Source: an uncultured Lachnospiraceae bacterium
Lineage (GTDB): Bacteria; Bacillota; Clostridia; Lachnospirales; Lachnospiraceae
Assembly: GCA_910589635.1 (NCBI GenBank)
Contig: CAJUTD010000097.1
Span: forward strand, 1-10,449
Direction: 5' to 3'
DNA: 10,449 nt
Below, one piece after another: positions 1 to 5,743 of the stretch. The translations under genes and the position numbers were made by a program. The notes under the pieces were generated by a model that worked only from the letters and a program-made list of their open reading frames with translations, did no database searches and had not been told where the DNA came from. Every line of letters starts with the position of its first letter. Position 1 is the first letter of the stretch.

Positions 1-61
1 GGTTCGAACCCTGGACACCCTGATTAAGAGTCAGGTGCTCTGCCAGCTGAGCTAGAGGCGC
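1..61 (-). tRNA. tRNA-Lys (anticodon CTT), truncated by the window start
   Basis: Read on the minus strand the segment starts with a 7-base acceptor arm (GCGCCTC), then T8-A9, a D arm (GCTCAGCTGGCAGAGC), an anticodon stem CCTGA/TCAGG and the loop CTCTTAA. The anticodon is therefore CTT, which reads lysine AAG codons. The T loop TTCGAAC and the first T-stem bases follow. The rest of the T stem, the 3' acceptor strand and any CCA end lie outside the window. Anticodon and arms were read directly from the sequence. Confidence 0.95.
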
Positions 62-86
62 TTACGTCATTTCTAAGACAAGGATT

Positions 87-115
87 ATTATATTATAAAA
101 TTTTATAAAATGCAA
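87..115 (-). promoter_or_regulatory. Probable promoter of the tRNA-Lys gene
   Basis: On the minus strand TTGCAT (110-115) is followed by a 17-bp A+T-only spacer and a perfect TATAAT (87-92). Predicted transcription would start about 20 bases before the tRNA 5' end, a normal distance for a tRNA leader. No other gene lies between. Confidence 0.7.
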
Positions 116-203
116 GAACTTTTTTACATTTTTTAAGATTTTTTTTAAAAAACTTTTCATTCGTTTATCGAAATATGAATAATAGGTAAGAAATAAAGTT
201 TAC

Positions 204-232
204 TTGACATTAAGATAGGAAAAGAGTAGAAT
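204..232 (+). promoter_or_regulatory. Promoter of the 546-codon membrane-protein gene
   Basis: TTGACA (204-209), a 17-bp spacer and TAGAAT (227-232) form a near-consensus housekeeping-sigma promoter. The predicted start near 239 gives a leader of about 35 bases carrying the ribosome binding site AGAGGAGA (263-270). Confidence 0.75.
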
Positions 233-275
233 TGTACTAACCTGATAATACAGATAGAGATAAGAGGAGAAAGTG

Positions 276-1913
276 ATGAAAAAATCAGCGAGATATGTAG
301 TAATTGCAATAATTTTGTTAGTGGCAGCATTTGTCTATTACTATATTACCATACCCGCATTTAATATACATTCTGTGGGAACCTGGTGGTTTGTAATTGG
401 GGCAGTAATTGTGGTTGGAGTTTTCTTGTCAGTGCGCAAGATGATCCGGGAAGGAGGAGGGGTTGAATATGTAATAAAGAATAAGACTTTAGATTTCTCT
501 TTAAACCTTTCGACGAAGATATGCTTAGGATTGTTGGCAGTTCTTCTTGTTACTCTGGGCATTGGCGCCTTGCTCTCCTCTCCAATTATAAATGCAAAGA
601 AATATCAGCAGTTGATGAGTGTGGAGAATCGTGATTTTACAAGAGATATTTCTGAGGTCGACTATAATACGATTCCTATTTTGGATAAGGATTCTGCTGC
701 TCTTTTGGGTAACCGAAAGATGGGTAGTATGGTAGATATGGTTTCACAGTTTGAAGTGTCTAATGATTATAGCCAGATTAATGTCAATAACAAGCCGGTG
801 CGCGTGACGCCATTGGTCTATGCAAGCCCGATTAAATGGCTGACAAATCAGAGTAAGGGAATTCCTGCATATATTAAGATTGACATGGCGACGCAGGATA
901 CAGAATGTGTGAAATTAGAACAGGGAATTAAGTATTCTAAAGCGGAATATTTCAACCGCAATATATATAGGCATTTACGATTCCGTTATCCTACCTATAT
1001 TTTTACAGATCAAATTTTCTTCGAGATAGATGAAGAGGGAACACCGTTTTGGATTTGTCCGGTGAAGAAATTTAATATTGGTTTGTTTGGTGGAGTGACG
1101 ATTGGAAATGTAGTAATTTGTAATGCTGTCACTGGAGAGTGCACGGATTATAAGATTGATGAAGTGCCGCAGTGGGTAGATAAAGTCTATCAGGCAGAGT
1201 TATTGATGGAACTTTATGACTACAGCGGAACCCTAAAACATGGATATTTTAACAGCGTATTAGGTCAGAAAGATTGTTTGCAGACCACAAATGGATATAA
1301 CTATATTGCATTGGATGATGATGTCTGGGTATATTCTGGCGTTACCAGTGTCAGTGGGGATCAATCTAATGTAGGGTTTGTGCTGATGAACCAGCGTACG
1401 ATGGAGACACGTTTTTATAAAGTAGAAGGAGCTACGGAAGAATCAGCAATGTCATCCGCAGAAGGGCAGGTGCAGAACCTGGGTTATAAGGCAACATTTC
1501 CCTTGCTCTTGAATATTTCAGGAGAGCCCACATATTTTATGGCTTTGAAAGACGGTGCAGGGCTGGTGAAAATGTACGGTATGGTGAATATTCAGAAATA
1601 TCAGTGGGTGGCAACTGGAAACAGTATTAAAGAATGTGAGAAAGCCTACAGTAAATTGTTGAAAAATAATGGAATTACCTCAGCATTAGAGGAGCAGAGT
1701 AAAAGCGTCTCTGGCAGGATTACAAATCTTATTCCGGTAAACATAGAAGGAAACACACATATTTATTTTGCTCTGGAGGGAAAAGAACAGGTCTTTGATG
1801 TGGATTTAACAAATTCAGACCTTCTGGATATTGTAAAATACCAACAGGGAGATATGATAAAAGTTCTTTACACAGACGATGAACAACCGGCGAAGGTAAT
1901 AAAGCTAGAATAG
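276..1913 (+). CDS. Conserved membrane-anchored protein of unknown function
   Basis: About 545 residues. The N-terminus holds three hydrophobic segments: residues about 8-25, 37-54 and 82-104, counting from a possible GTG at 273. The remaining ~440 residues are soluble. If three helices hold, most of the protein lies outside the membrane. The core has conserved-looking blocks (YRHLRFRYPTYIF at 232-244, DDDVWVYSGVTSVSGDQSN at 348-366, and a following NQRT). The last ~70 residues (from 478) have the strand and Gly-Asp pattern of a small beta-barrel such as an OB fold, which is inference. ATG at 276 is preferred because AGAGGAGA (263-270) is then well spaced; GTG at 273 is only three bases from it. 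I recognise the general type from clostridial genomes but no family name or function. The gene is monocistronic, with its own promoter and terminator. Confidence 0.85.
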   Translation: MKKSARYVVIAIILLVAAFVYYYITIPAFNIHSVGTWWFVIGAVIVVGVFLSVRKMIREGGGVEYVIKNKTLDFSLNLSTKICLGLLAVLLVTLGIGALLSSPIINAKKYQQLMSVENRDFTRDISEVDYNTIPILDKDSAALLGNRKMGSMVDMVSQFEVSNDYSQINVNNKPVRVTPLVYASPIKWLTNQSKGIPAYIKIDMATQDTECVKLEQGIKYSKAEYFNRNIYRHLRFRYPTYIFTDQIFFEIDEEGTPFWICPVKKFNIGLFGGVTIGNVVICNAVTGECTDYKIDEVPQWVDKVYQAELLMELYDYSGTLKHGYFNSVLGQKDCLQTTNGYNYIALDDDVWVYSGVTSVSGDQSNVGFVLMNQRTMETRFYKVEGATEESAMSSAEGQVQNLGYKATFPLLLNISGEPTYFMALKDGAGLVKMYGMVNIQKYQWVATGNSIKECEKAYSKLLKNNGITSALEEQSKSVSGRITNLIPVNIEGNTHIYFALEGKEQVFDVDLTNSDLLDIVKYQQGDMIKVLYTDDEQPAKVIKLE

Positions 1914-1924
1914 AGAAAGTATGT

Positions 1925-1960
1925 AAAAAGCGCATTGGAAAAATTTTCAGTGCGCTTTTT
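1925..1960. terminator. Bidirectional intrinsic terminator between the membrane-protein gene and trmB
   Basis: AAAAAGCGCA (1925-1934) pairs perfectly with TGCGCTTTTT (1951-1960), and the 16-base interior can pair partly. The T run on one strand and the A run on the other let it stop transcription from both converging genes. Their stop codons lie 59 bases apart. Confidence 0.9.
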
Positions 1961-1972
1961 TACCTTATAGGA

Positions 1973-2653
1973 TTAGGGTGTCATGCTAAATGCGGTATTC
2001 TGTTTTATGTGATCCGGTAGAGAAGCTACTAGCTTACAGATAGGATTTCCCTTTGCTGAAAATTTTTCCTCATATTCAGTCATAATATTTCCCTGGTTCA
2101 TATTTTCCTCATGGTGAAGGTCCCTGGTAAATGATTCTAACACCCATGATGCTTCCCTGATTTCTTCAAGAGAAAAATCAAAGAGCCCTATGTTGTCCGT
2201 TTTGAATTCGATAATCCCGTCGCTTTTCAGTATAGTTTGGTAAAGAGCCAGAAACTGTCGTGACGTAAGTCGGCGTTTTGCATGACGGTCTTTAGGCCAG
2301 GGGTCAGAAAAATTCAGATAAATGCGCGATACTTCATTCATGTCAAATATTTCACAAATATTTTCCGCATCCATACGGACAAAACGTATATTTTCCAAAG
2401 GTGCTTCTTCCATTTTCTGTAGTCCCCGCAGTAATACGCTGGAATATTTTTCTATACCCACATAATTTATTTGTGGGTTTTGTTTGGCAAGCGCCATAAT
2501 AAATTTGCCTTTTCCCATGCCAATTTCAATGTGGATTGGCTGGTCATTGCCAAAAATATCATGCCACTTTCCTTTACAATCTTCTGTTTCTGCAATGCAC
2601 CAGTGGTTTTCAGCAATTACTTCCCGGGAACCAGGAATATTTCTCAGTCTCAT
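1973..2653 (-). CDS. trmB: tRNA (guanine-N7-)-methyltransferase TrmB
   Basis: 226 residues, the normal bacterial length. TrmB transfers a methyl group from S-adenosylmethionine to N7 of guanine 46 in the variable loop of tRNAs, in the cytoplasm. Visible family marks are the SAM-binding motif IEIGMGKGKF (42-51), YVGIEKY (64-70) with the acidic ribose-contact residue, MDAEN (94-98), the catalytic/tRNA-binding block NFSDPWPKDRHAKRRL (114-129), FKTDN (150-154) and the C-terminal TEYE (192-195). The start is supported by AGGAGGT (2658-2664), about five bases from the ATG. The gene stands alone, convergent with the upstream membrane-protein gene and divergent from the carboxypeptidase. A long leader of roughly 150 bases is predicted and contains inverted repeats. 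Confidence 0.97.
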   Translation of the reverse strand: MRLRNIPGSREVIAENHWCIAETEDCKGKWHDIFGNDQPIHIEIGMGKGKFIMALAKQNPQINYVGIEKYSSVLLRGLQKMEEAPLENIRFVRMDAENICEIFDMNEVSRIYLNFSDPWPKDRHAKRRLTSRQFLALYQTILKSDGIIEFKTDNIGLFDFSLEEIREASWVLESFTRDLHHEENMNQGNIMTEYEEKFSAKGNPICKLVASLPDHIKQNTAFSMTP

Positions 2654-2665
2654 AAATACCTCCTG

Positions 2666-2749
2666 TAATTTATGTTAGTACAACTGCCTCCATTTGGAAG
2701 CAATCAATAAAATTTTCATCCGTTGGGGCTGTCGCACTAACATAAATTA
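2666..2749. repeat. Imperfect inverted repeat with mobile-element-type ends, upstream of trmB
   Basis: TAATTTATGTTAGT (2666-2679) recurs in perfect inverted form at 2736-2749, and the similarity continues into CTGCCTCCA versus TTGGGGCTG on the outer sides. Between the arms, 2700-2722 is an inverted copy (20 of 23 bases) of 4971-4993. The same AATTTATGTTAGT motif also recurs at 4910-4922. These are fragments of the repeat family that makes up the element at 4742-5009. The repeats begin directly after the trmB ribosome binding site, so they lie in its leader. Confidence 0.75.
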
Positions 2750-2778
2750 CAAACTATATATTAGTGCGACAGCCCCAA
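2723..2778. repeat. Perfect 18-bp inverted repeat (short palindromic element)
   Basis: The arms at 2723-2740 and 2761-2778 (TTGGGGCTGTCGCACTAA and its complement) are perfect and enclose a 20-base A+T-rich loop. The arm sequence matches the ends of the element at 4742-5009. It would form a strong hairpin in the predicted trmB leader but lacks a following T run in either direction, so it is not a typical terminator. It is best read as two abutting terminal inverted repeats left by a small mobile element. Confidence 0.85.
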
Positions 2779-2808
2779 AGAAATAATGTCTCTTGCGACT
2801 TCACCCAT

Positions 2809-2837
2809 ATTATAACACGAAACAGACTGTATCACAA
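2809..2837 (-). promoter_or_regulatory. Probable trmB promoter
   Basis: On the minus strand TTGTGA (2832-2837) precedes a perfect TATAAT (2809-2814) by 17 bp. A TGT directly before the -10 gives an extended -10 element. Transcription would start near 2802, leaving a leader of about 150 bases before trmB. The -35 lies inside the palindrome at 2830-2844. Confidence 0.6.
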
Positions 2838-2851
2838 AGTGATAACATCAC
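2830..2851. promoter_or_regulatory. Operator-like site with three alternating half-sites
   Basis: TATCAC-AAA-GTGATA (2830-2844) is a perfect palindrome. A third half-site follows with the same 3-base spacing, giving ATCAC, GTGAT, ATCAC at 2831, 2839 and 2847. It overlaps the predicted trmB -35 and lies about 45-65 bp upstream of the carboxypeptidase -35. The cognate regulator is unknown. Confidence 0.45.
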
Positions 2852-2896
2852 TTTCCATAGAATTATAAAAATGAAAAAACTCAAATCTACAGAAAG

Positions 2897-2925
2897 TTGA
2901 TTTGTATATTTGGATATGCTATACT
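2897..2925 (+). promoter_or_regulatory. Probable promoter of the D,D-carboxypeptidase gene
   Basis: TTGATT (2897-2902), a 17-bp spacer and TATACT (2920-2925), with TG one base upstream of the -10. The predicted start near 2932 gives a leader of about 100 bases. No obvious sporulation-sigma motif was preferred over this one. Confidence 0.65.
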
Positions 2926-2933
2926 ATAGGCGA

Positions 2934-2950
2934 TGTAACAATTTTGTAAC
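2934..2950 (+). promoter_or_regulatory. Candidate WalR (YycF) box
   Basis: TGTAAC-N5-TGTAAC fits exactly the published WalR consensus of two TGTWAH hexamers five bases apart. It lies just downstream of the predicted start of transcription of a cell-wall carboxypeptidase gene, a position that would suit repression. The match was seen in the sequence. That WalR acts here is inference. Confidence 0.45.
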
Positions 2951-3034
2951 AGTTTAGTCATTGTTCCTACGGATGGCAAGTAATATGGCTGAATTGTTAT
3001 AGATATCACATATTACATATGAGGAGAAATTGTT

Positions 3035-4402
3035 ATGAAGAACAGAAAGAGATGGCGGATTTTATTGTTCGGTATGATTTGCCTGCTCCCGGTACATGCA
3101 GTTCCGGTCCAGGCGGAGGAATACTGGCCCGAGGGTCCGCAGATTCAAGCTGAAACGGCAATTGTAATGGAAGCATCTACTGGCACTGTGTTGTATGAGA
3201 AAAATGCACATGACCGGGGCTATCCGGCAAGTACGACAAAAGTTATGACAAGCCTGCTTGCTGTAGAGAACTCTGGATTGGATGAAGATGTGACGTTTTC
3301 TCAAGATGCGGTGTATAAAACAGAAGGATCTGGGATTTCACGCGATATCGGCGAAGTAATGACCATGCGTGAATGTCTTTATGGGTTGATGTTGGAATCA
3401 GCAAATGAATGCGGTTATGCGATAGCAGAGCATGTAGGCAAGGGTTATGATAATTTTATTGATATGATGAATAATAAGGCCAAAGAGCTAGGCTGTGCAG
3501 ATACGCATTTTAATAACCCGCATGGACTGCCCGATGATAATCATTGGACCAGCGTATATGATTTGGCCTTGATTTCCAGGGAAGCGTTGAAAAATGATAT
3601 TTTCCGTATGGTTGTGAACACAAAACGCTACACGATTCCCCCTACGAACAAGCATAGTGAGGAGACGTATCTCAGCAACCACCATAAAATGCTCAATAAT
3701 TATAAAGGGGATGAGCAGTATCTTTATGATTATTGTATTGGAGGTAAAACAGGATATACGAGTGTGGCGGGAAGTACACTTTTAACGTTTGCCGAAAAAG
3801 ACGGTATGACGCTCATTTGTGCAGTAATGAAAGAGACATCGCCGAACCATTATATTGATACCCGCACGCTGTTTGATTACTGTTTTGAAAACTTCCAGCT
3901 TTGGAATGTGGCGGAAAATGAAAAGAATTATTCAGAAGATGCGCCGGAGATAAAAATTTTTGAGAATGAAGAATCTTTTGTCGGATTAAATAAAACAGGT
4001 TGCATTGTACTTCCTACAGCTGCGGCTTTTGAGGATGCCGTGCCAAAAGTCGTGGAGACGAAAGATAGTGACAGGATAGTCGGGCGTATTGAATACACAT
4101 ATGCAGATCGAGGTGTCGGAGGAACAGATATAGAAATGACTGGTACGAAAGTATCGGAATTTAAGTTCAAGAAGAAAATGGATGTCGTTCCCATGCCGGA
4201 GAAAAAGCTAATTAAAATCAATATCAAATATATTATCATTGGTGTTATATCATTTATTTTACTTGTAGGAATCGGGTTTGGAATTTACCATTTGGCAGAT
4301 AATTTCTATTTGATTCGCTATAAATTTGAAAGCCGCAGGCAGCAGAAGCATAAATACAAAGAGATAAAGAGCGGCAGATGGGGACGTTGGGGCAGGAAAT
4401 AA
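3035..4402 (+). CDS. D-alanyl-D-alanine carboxypeptidase (peptidase family S11, low-molecular-weight PBP)
   Basis: 455 residues. The enzyme removes the terminal D-Ala from peptidoglycan pentapeptides outside the membrane, limiting cross-linking. It has a signal peptide (basic start, hydrophobic 9-20, likely cleavage after VQA at 27). The three active-site motifs are in order: STTK with Ser66 and Lys69, SAN at 122-124, and KTG at 238-240 within GGKTGYTSVAGS. A beta-rich C-terminal region follows (about 300-375), then one transmembrane helix (about 397-420) and a basic tail. This replaces the amphipathic anchor of DacA-type enzymes and makes the protein longer than the usual 380-400. GAGGAG (3021-3026) fixes the start. 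S11 enzymes such as DacB and DacF act in spore cortex formation, and spmA/spmB lie in this window, but which paralogue this is cannot be decided. Confidence 0.95.
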   Translation: MKNRKRWRILLFGMICLLPVHAVPVQAEEYWPEGPQIQAETAIVMEASTGTVLYEKNAHDRGYPASTTKVMTSLLAVENSGLDEDVTFSQDAVYKTEGSGISRDIGEVMTMRECLYGLMLESANECGYAIAEHVGKGYDNFIDMMNNKAKELGCADTHFNNPHGLPDDNHWTSVYDLALISREALKNDIFRMVVNTKRYTIPPTNKHSEETYLSNHHKMLNNYKGDEQYLYDYCIGGKTGYTSVAGSTLLTFAEKDGMTLICAVMKETSPNHYIDTRTLFDYCFENFQLWNVAENEKNYSEDAPEIKIFENEESFVGLNKTGCIVLPTAAAFEDAVPKVVETKDSDRIVGRIEYTYADRGVGGTDIEMTGTKVSEFKFKKKMDVVPMPEKKLIKINIKYIIIGVISFILLVGIGFGIYHLADNFYLIRYKFESRRQQKHKYKEIKSGRWGRWGRK

Positions 4403-4497
4403 TGCTTCAAATGATTGAGAATAAAGATGATAATGCGCAATGTAACTATGCTGTGGCTATCTGGAAAAATGAAAGAGATACGGAACAGAAAAAGTGA
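4402..4497 (+). CDS. Possible small coupled ORF, 31 codons
   Basis: The ATG overlaps the carboxypeptidase stop codon as TAATG, the classic arrangement for translational re-initiation. A weak AGGAA precedes it. The predicted peptide begins MLQMIENKDDN, is hydrophilic, ends in EQKK and has no membrane segment or recognised motif. It ends about 50 bases before the terminator, so it would share the transcript. Overlap alone is weak support in A+T-rich DNA, and this may be chance. Confidence 0.25.
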   Translation: MLQMIENKDDNAQCNYAVAIWKNERDTEQKK

Positions 4498-4549
4498 AAT
4501 AATAGTCCAATTTATTATAAAAGACAATTTTTTAGTTTATTATTATCTT

Positions 4550-4585
4550 AAAAAGACAATATATCATTGATATATTGTCTTTTTT
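4550..4585 (+). terminator. Intrinsic terminator of the carboxypeptidase transcript
   Basis: AAAAAGACAATATATCA (4550-4566) and its exact complement (4568-4584) are separated by one base, so a stem of about 15 bp forms with a run of six T at its end. The symmetric A and T runs could also stop transcription from the right. From here to 4732 the sequence is A+T-rich and I see no gene. Confidence 0.85.
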
Positions 4586-4741
4586 GCTTGTATAAGACAT
4601 TGGTAAAGTTAGAATAAATTGTCTGAAAATATATAATACTATTAAATTATAATTTGAAAATTAAGTATCAGAAGGAATGAACATACTAAGCATAAATTTC
4701 ATGTTCGTAAAACTTTGATAGTGAAAAATTATTCTTCATAA

Positions 4742-4933
4742 GGGGATGTCGCATTAATATATTTACTTGTTCAAAAGGTCTTGCCGCTATCGCGGCAAAG
4801 ACAGAATGCACAAAAATTACTCTGGGAAGCTAGCTTCCCAAGATAATTTTTGTGCATGTTGTTTCCATTGCTTTGCAATGGAAACCTTTTGAACGAATAT
4901 ATAGCTTGCAATTTATGTTAGTTCGACAGCCCC
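4742..4933. repeat. Inner element copy folding into a multi-armed hairpin structure
   Basis: Ends GGGGATGTCG and CGACAGCCCC delimit a 192-bp unit. Inside, GTTCAAAAGGT (4769-4779) pairs with ACCTTTTGAAC (4884-4894) and encloses three hairpins. The first is TTGCCGC/GCGGCAA (4781-4798). The second is a 52-base hairpin (4806-4857) with a perfect 14-bp outer stem and an 18-base palindromic tip TGGGAAGCTAGCTTCCCA. The third is an 11-bp stem with a 3-base loop (4861-4885). All pairings were read from the sequence. The unit could form a cruciform in DNA or a branched RNA. No promoter for it was identified and no ORF of note is present. Confidence 0.7.
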
Positions 4934-4971
4934 ATATTTTTTCATTGCTTTGCAATGAAAACCTTTTGAAC
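4862..4971. repeat. Direct repeat of a 33-base hairpin module differing by one compensatory pair
   Basis: 4862-4894 and 4939-4971 are identical except at two positions. These are C4865/G4881 in the first copy and T4942/A4958 in the second, and they pair with each other in the stem. Each copy is a 10-bp stem (ending ATTGC/GCAAT) with loop TTT, followed by CCTTTTGAAC. They lie 77 bp apart, separated by a terminal-repeat copy. Confidence 0.85.
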
Positions 4972-4982
4972 GGATGAAAACT

Positions 4983-5516
4983 TTATAGATTGTTTCGTGT
5001 GACAGCCTCTTCATAAGGGATAAATTGCATCAAGAGATTCCAAAGCCTAAGTTTATCTTCCGTGTAAAAGAGGATGCCATTGCAGGCTTTGAGCATTGTC
5101 ACATACATTCCCTTAAACGATTCGGATTCTGCAATCAGGCGCATCAGATAGTCTGTGCAAGTTTCCGGTAATTCCAATAAAAGTGTTTCGCAGCCAGATA
5201 AGTCGGAACAAGTTGCATCGTACATTTGGAAAATTCGTTTGAGTTCCTGCTCTTGCTGAAGTTGTAGGGGGGATTTATTGATGATGAAATATCCATTCTC
5301 ATCTTTGGGCAGGTTTAACATTTTGACGGCGCGTTGAACTTGTTTTGTCAGACTGTCGGAAGCCAGGTAGAGGGATTCAAAATAGGGCATAAAATCTGAT
5401 GCCTGACGAAAGTGCTCATTTTTTCCGCGCTCTCCAATCTCAGCGATGAGAATTCTGCGGATTATAGATTCACAAGTTTGCCTGGATGGATTTTTTCTAA
5501 ATTTATTCTGCGACAT
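4983..5516 (-). CDS. Protein of unknown function, possibly a divergent ArgR-like regulator; C-terminus altered by element
   Basis: 177 residues, no signal peptide or membrane segment, basic N-terminus. GGGAGG just upstream supports the start. I do not recognise it firmly. The stretch LTKQVQRAVKMLNLPKDENGY (56-76) resembles the recognition helix and wing of ArgR-type winged helices. The C-terminal part (111-167, LLLELPETCT...GILFYTEDKLRLW) has the strand-helix-helix-strand pattern of the small ArgR effector domain. It lacks clear arginine-binding signatures and is longer than ArgR, so this is a weak structural guess. The last seven residues (AVTRNNL) are encoded inside the element ending at 5009. 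Without it the frame would read FIPYEE and stop at once. The gene is divergent from the AbiEi operon, so it could share its control region. Confidence 0.75.
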   Translation of the reverse strand: MSQNKFRKNPSRQTCESIIRRILIAEIGERGKNEHFRQASDFMPYFESLYLASDSLTKQVQRAVKMLNLPKDENGYFIINKSPLQLQQEQELKRIFQMYDATCSDLSGCETLLLELPETCTDYLMRLIAESESFKGMYVTMLKACNGILFYTEDKLRLWNLLMQFIPYEEAVTRNNL

Positions 5517-5555
5517 AATGCCTCCCTACTGGTATAAATACTTGTCTCTAGTAAT

Positions 5556-5584
5556 AATCTATAGGATAGTAGAATATTTGTAAA
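5556..5584 (-). promoter_or_regulatory. Possible promoter of the 177-codon gene
   Basis: On the minus strand TTTACA (5579-5584), a 17-bp spacer and TAGATT (5556-5561) are a moderate match to the housekeeping consensus, about 40 bp upstream of the start codon. It abuts the tandem repeat that carries the divergent abiEi promoter. Confidence 0.4.
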
Positions 5585-5586
5585 GA

Positions 5587-5691
5587 GCTTTTTTAGGTGT
5601 AAAATATAAGGCGGCATAAATTGACAGATAATTTGTGAAACGGCTTTTTTTGGGCATAAAAAATCAAACGACACGGATTGACAAATAATTA
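5587..5691. repeat. Imperfect tandem direct repeat, about 50 bp per copy, in the abiEi control region
   Basis: Copies start at GCTTTTTT (5587 and 5643) and end at ATTGACAgATAATT (5619-) and ATTGACAaATAATT (5676-), with a period of 56-57 bp. The two ends of each copy are well conserved, and the middle is diverged with small gaps. Only the second copy has a -10 hexamer correctly placed after its TTGACA. AbiEi proteins are known to bind repeated sites in their own promoters, so this may be the operator, by inference. Confidence 0.55.
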
Positions 5692-5706
5692 CTGGGGGAA
5701 TACAAT
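5678..5706 (+). promoter_or_regulatory. Promoter of the abiEi operon
   Basis: A perfect TTGACA (5678-5683), a 17-bp spacer and TACAAT (5701-5706) make a strong predicted promoter. It starts transcription near 5713, about 30 bases before the ATG. The -35 lies at the end of the second tandem repeat copy. Confidence 0.75.
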
Positions 5707-5743
5707 AAAATAACCACCTTTAATAAATAGGAGCGGAAAAAAT

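Larger units (their letters stand above)
4742..5009. mobile_element. Small noncoding composite element with imperfect terminal inverted repeats and a target-site duplication
   Basis: The left end GGGGATGTCGCATTAATATA resembles the arm of the palindrome at 2723. The right end (GTGTGACAGCCTC, ending 5009) is its imperfect complement. The ends are flanked by TTCATAA at 4735-4741 and 5010-5016. The identity extends to 12 bases (TCTTCATAAGGG at 4733-4744 and 5008-5019), so the exact target-site length is between 7 and 12. There is no transposase, so the element would be a non-autonomous (MITE-like) one mobilised in trans. An inner copy with better-matched ends spans 4742-4933, and the rest carries a second hairpin copy. 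The right 27 bases encode the last residues of the neighbouring 177-codon gene. I cannot name the parent insertion-sequence family with confidence. Confidence 0.65.

Noticed and set aside
2723..2778. Reading the perfect 18-bp palindrome as a transcription terminator
   Set aside because: No T run follows the stem on either strand, and its arms match the ends of a repeat family elsewhere in the window.
3928..4239. Reverse-strand frame of about 100 codons opposite the carboxypeptidase C-terminal region
   Set aside because: Antisense shadow with no ribosome binding site, lying over a well-supported gene with complete active-site motifs.
4678..4719. Short ORF (13 codons) beginning ATGAACATACTAAGC
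   Set aside because: Too short, the purine-rich stretch directly abuts the start, and no promoter or conservation argument is available.
4781..4971. CRISPR-like repeat-spacer organisation
   Set aside because: The repeats are hairpins of different sequence with one near-identical pair, not regularly spaced identical repeats with unique spacers, and no cas gene is present.
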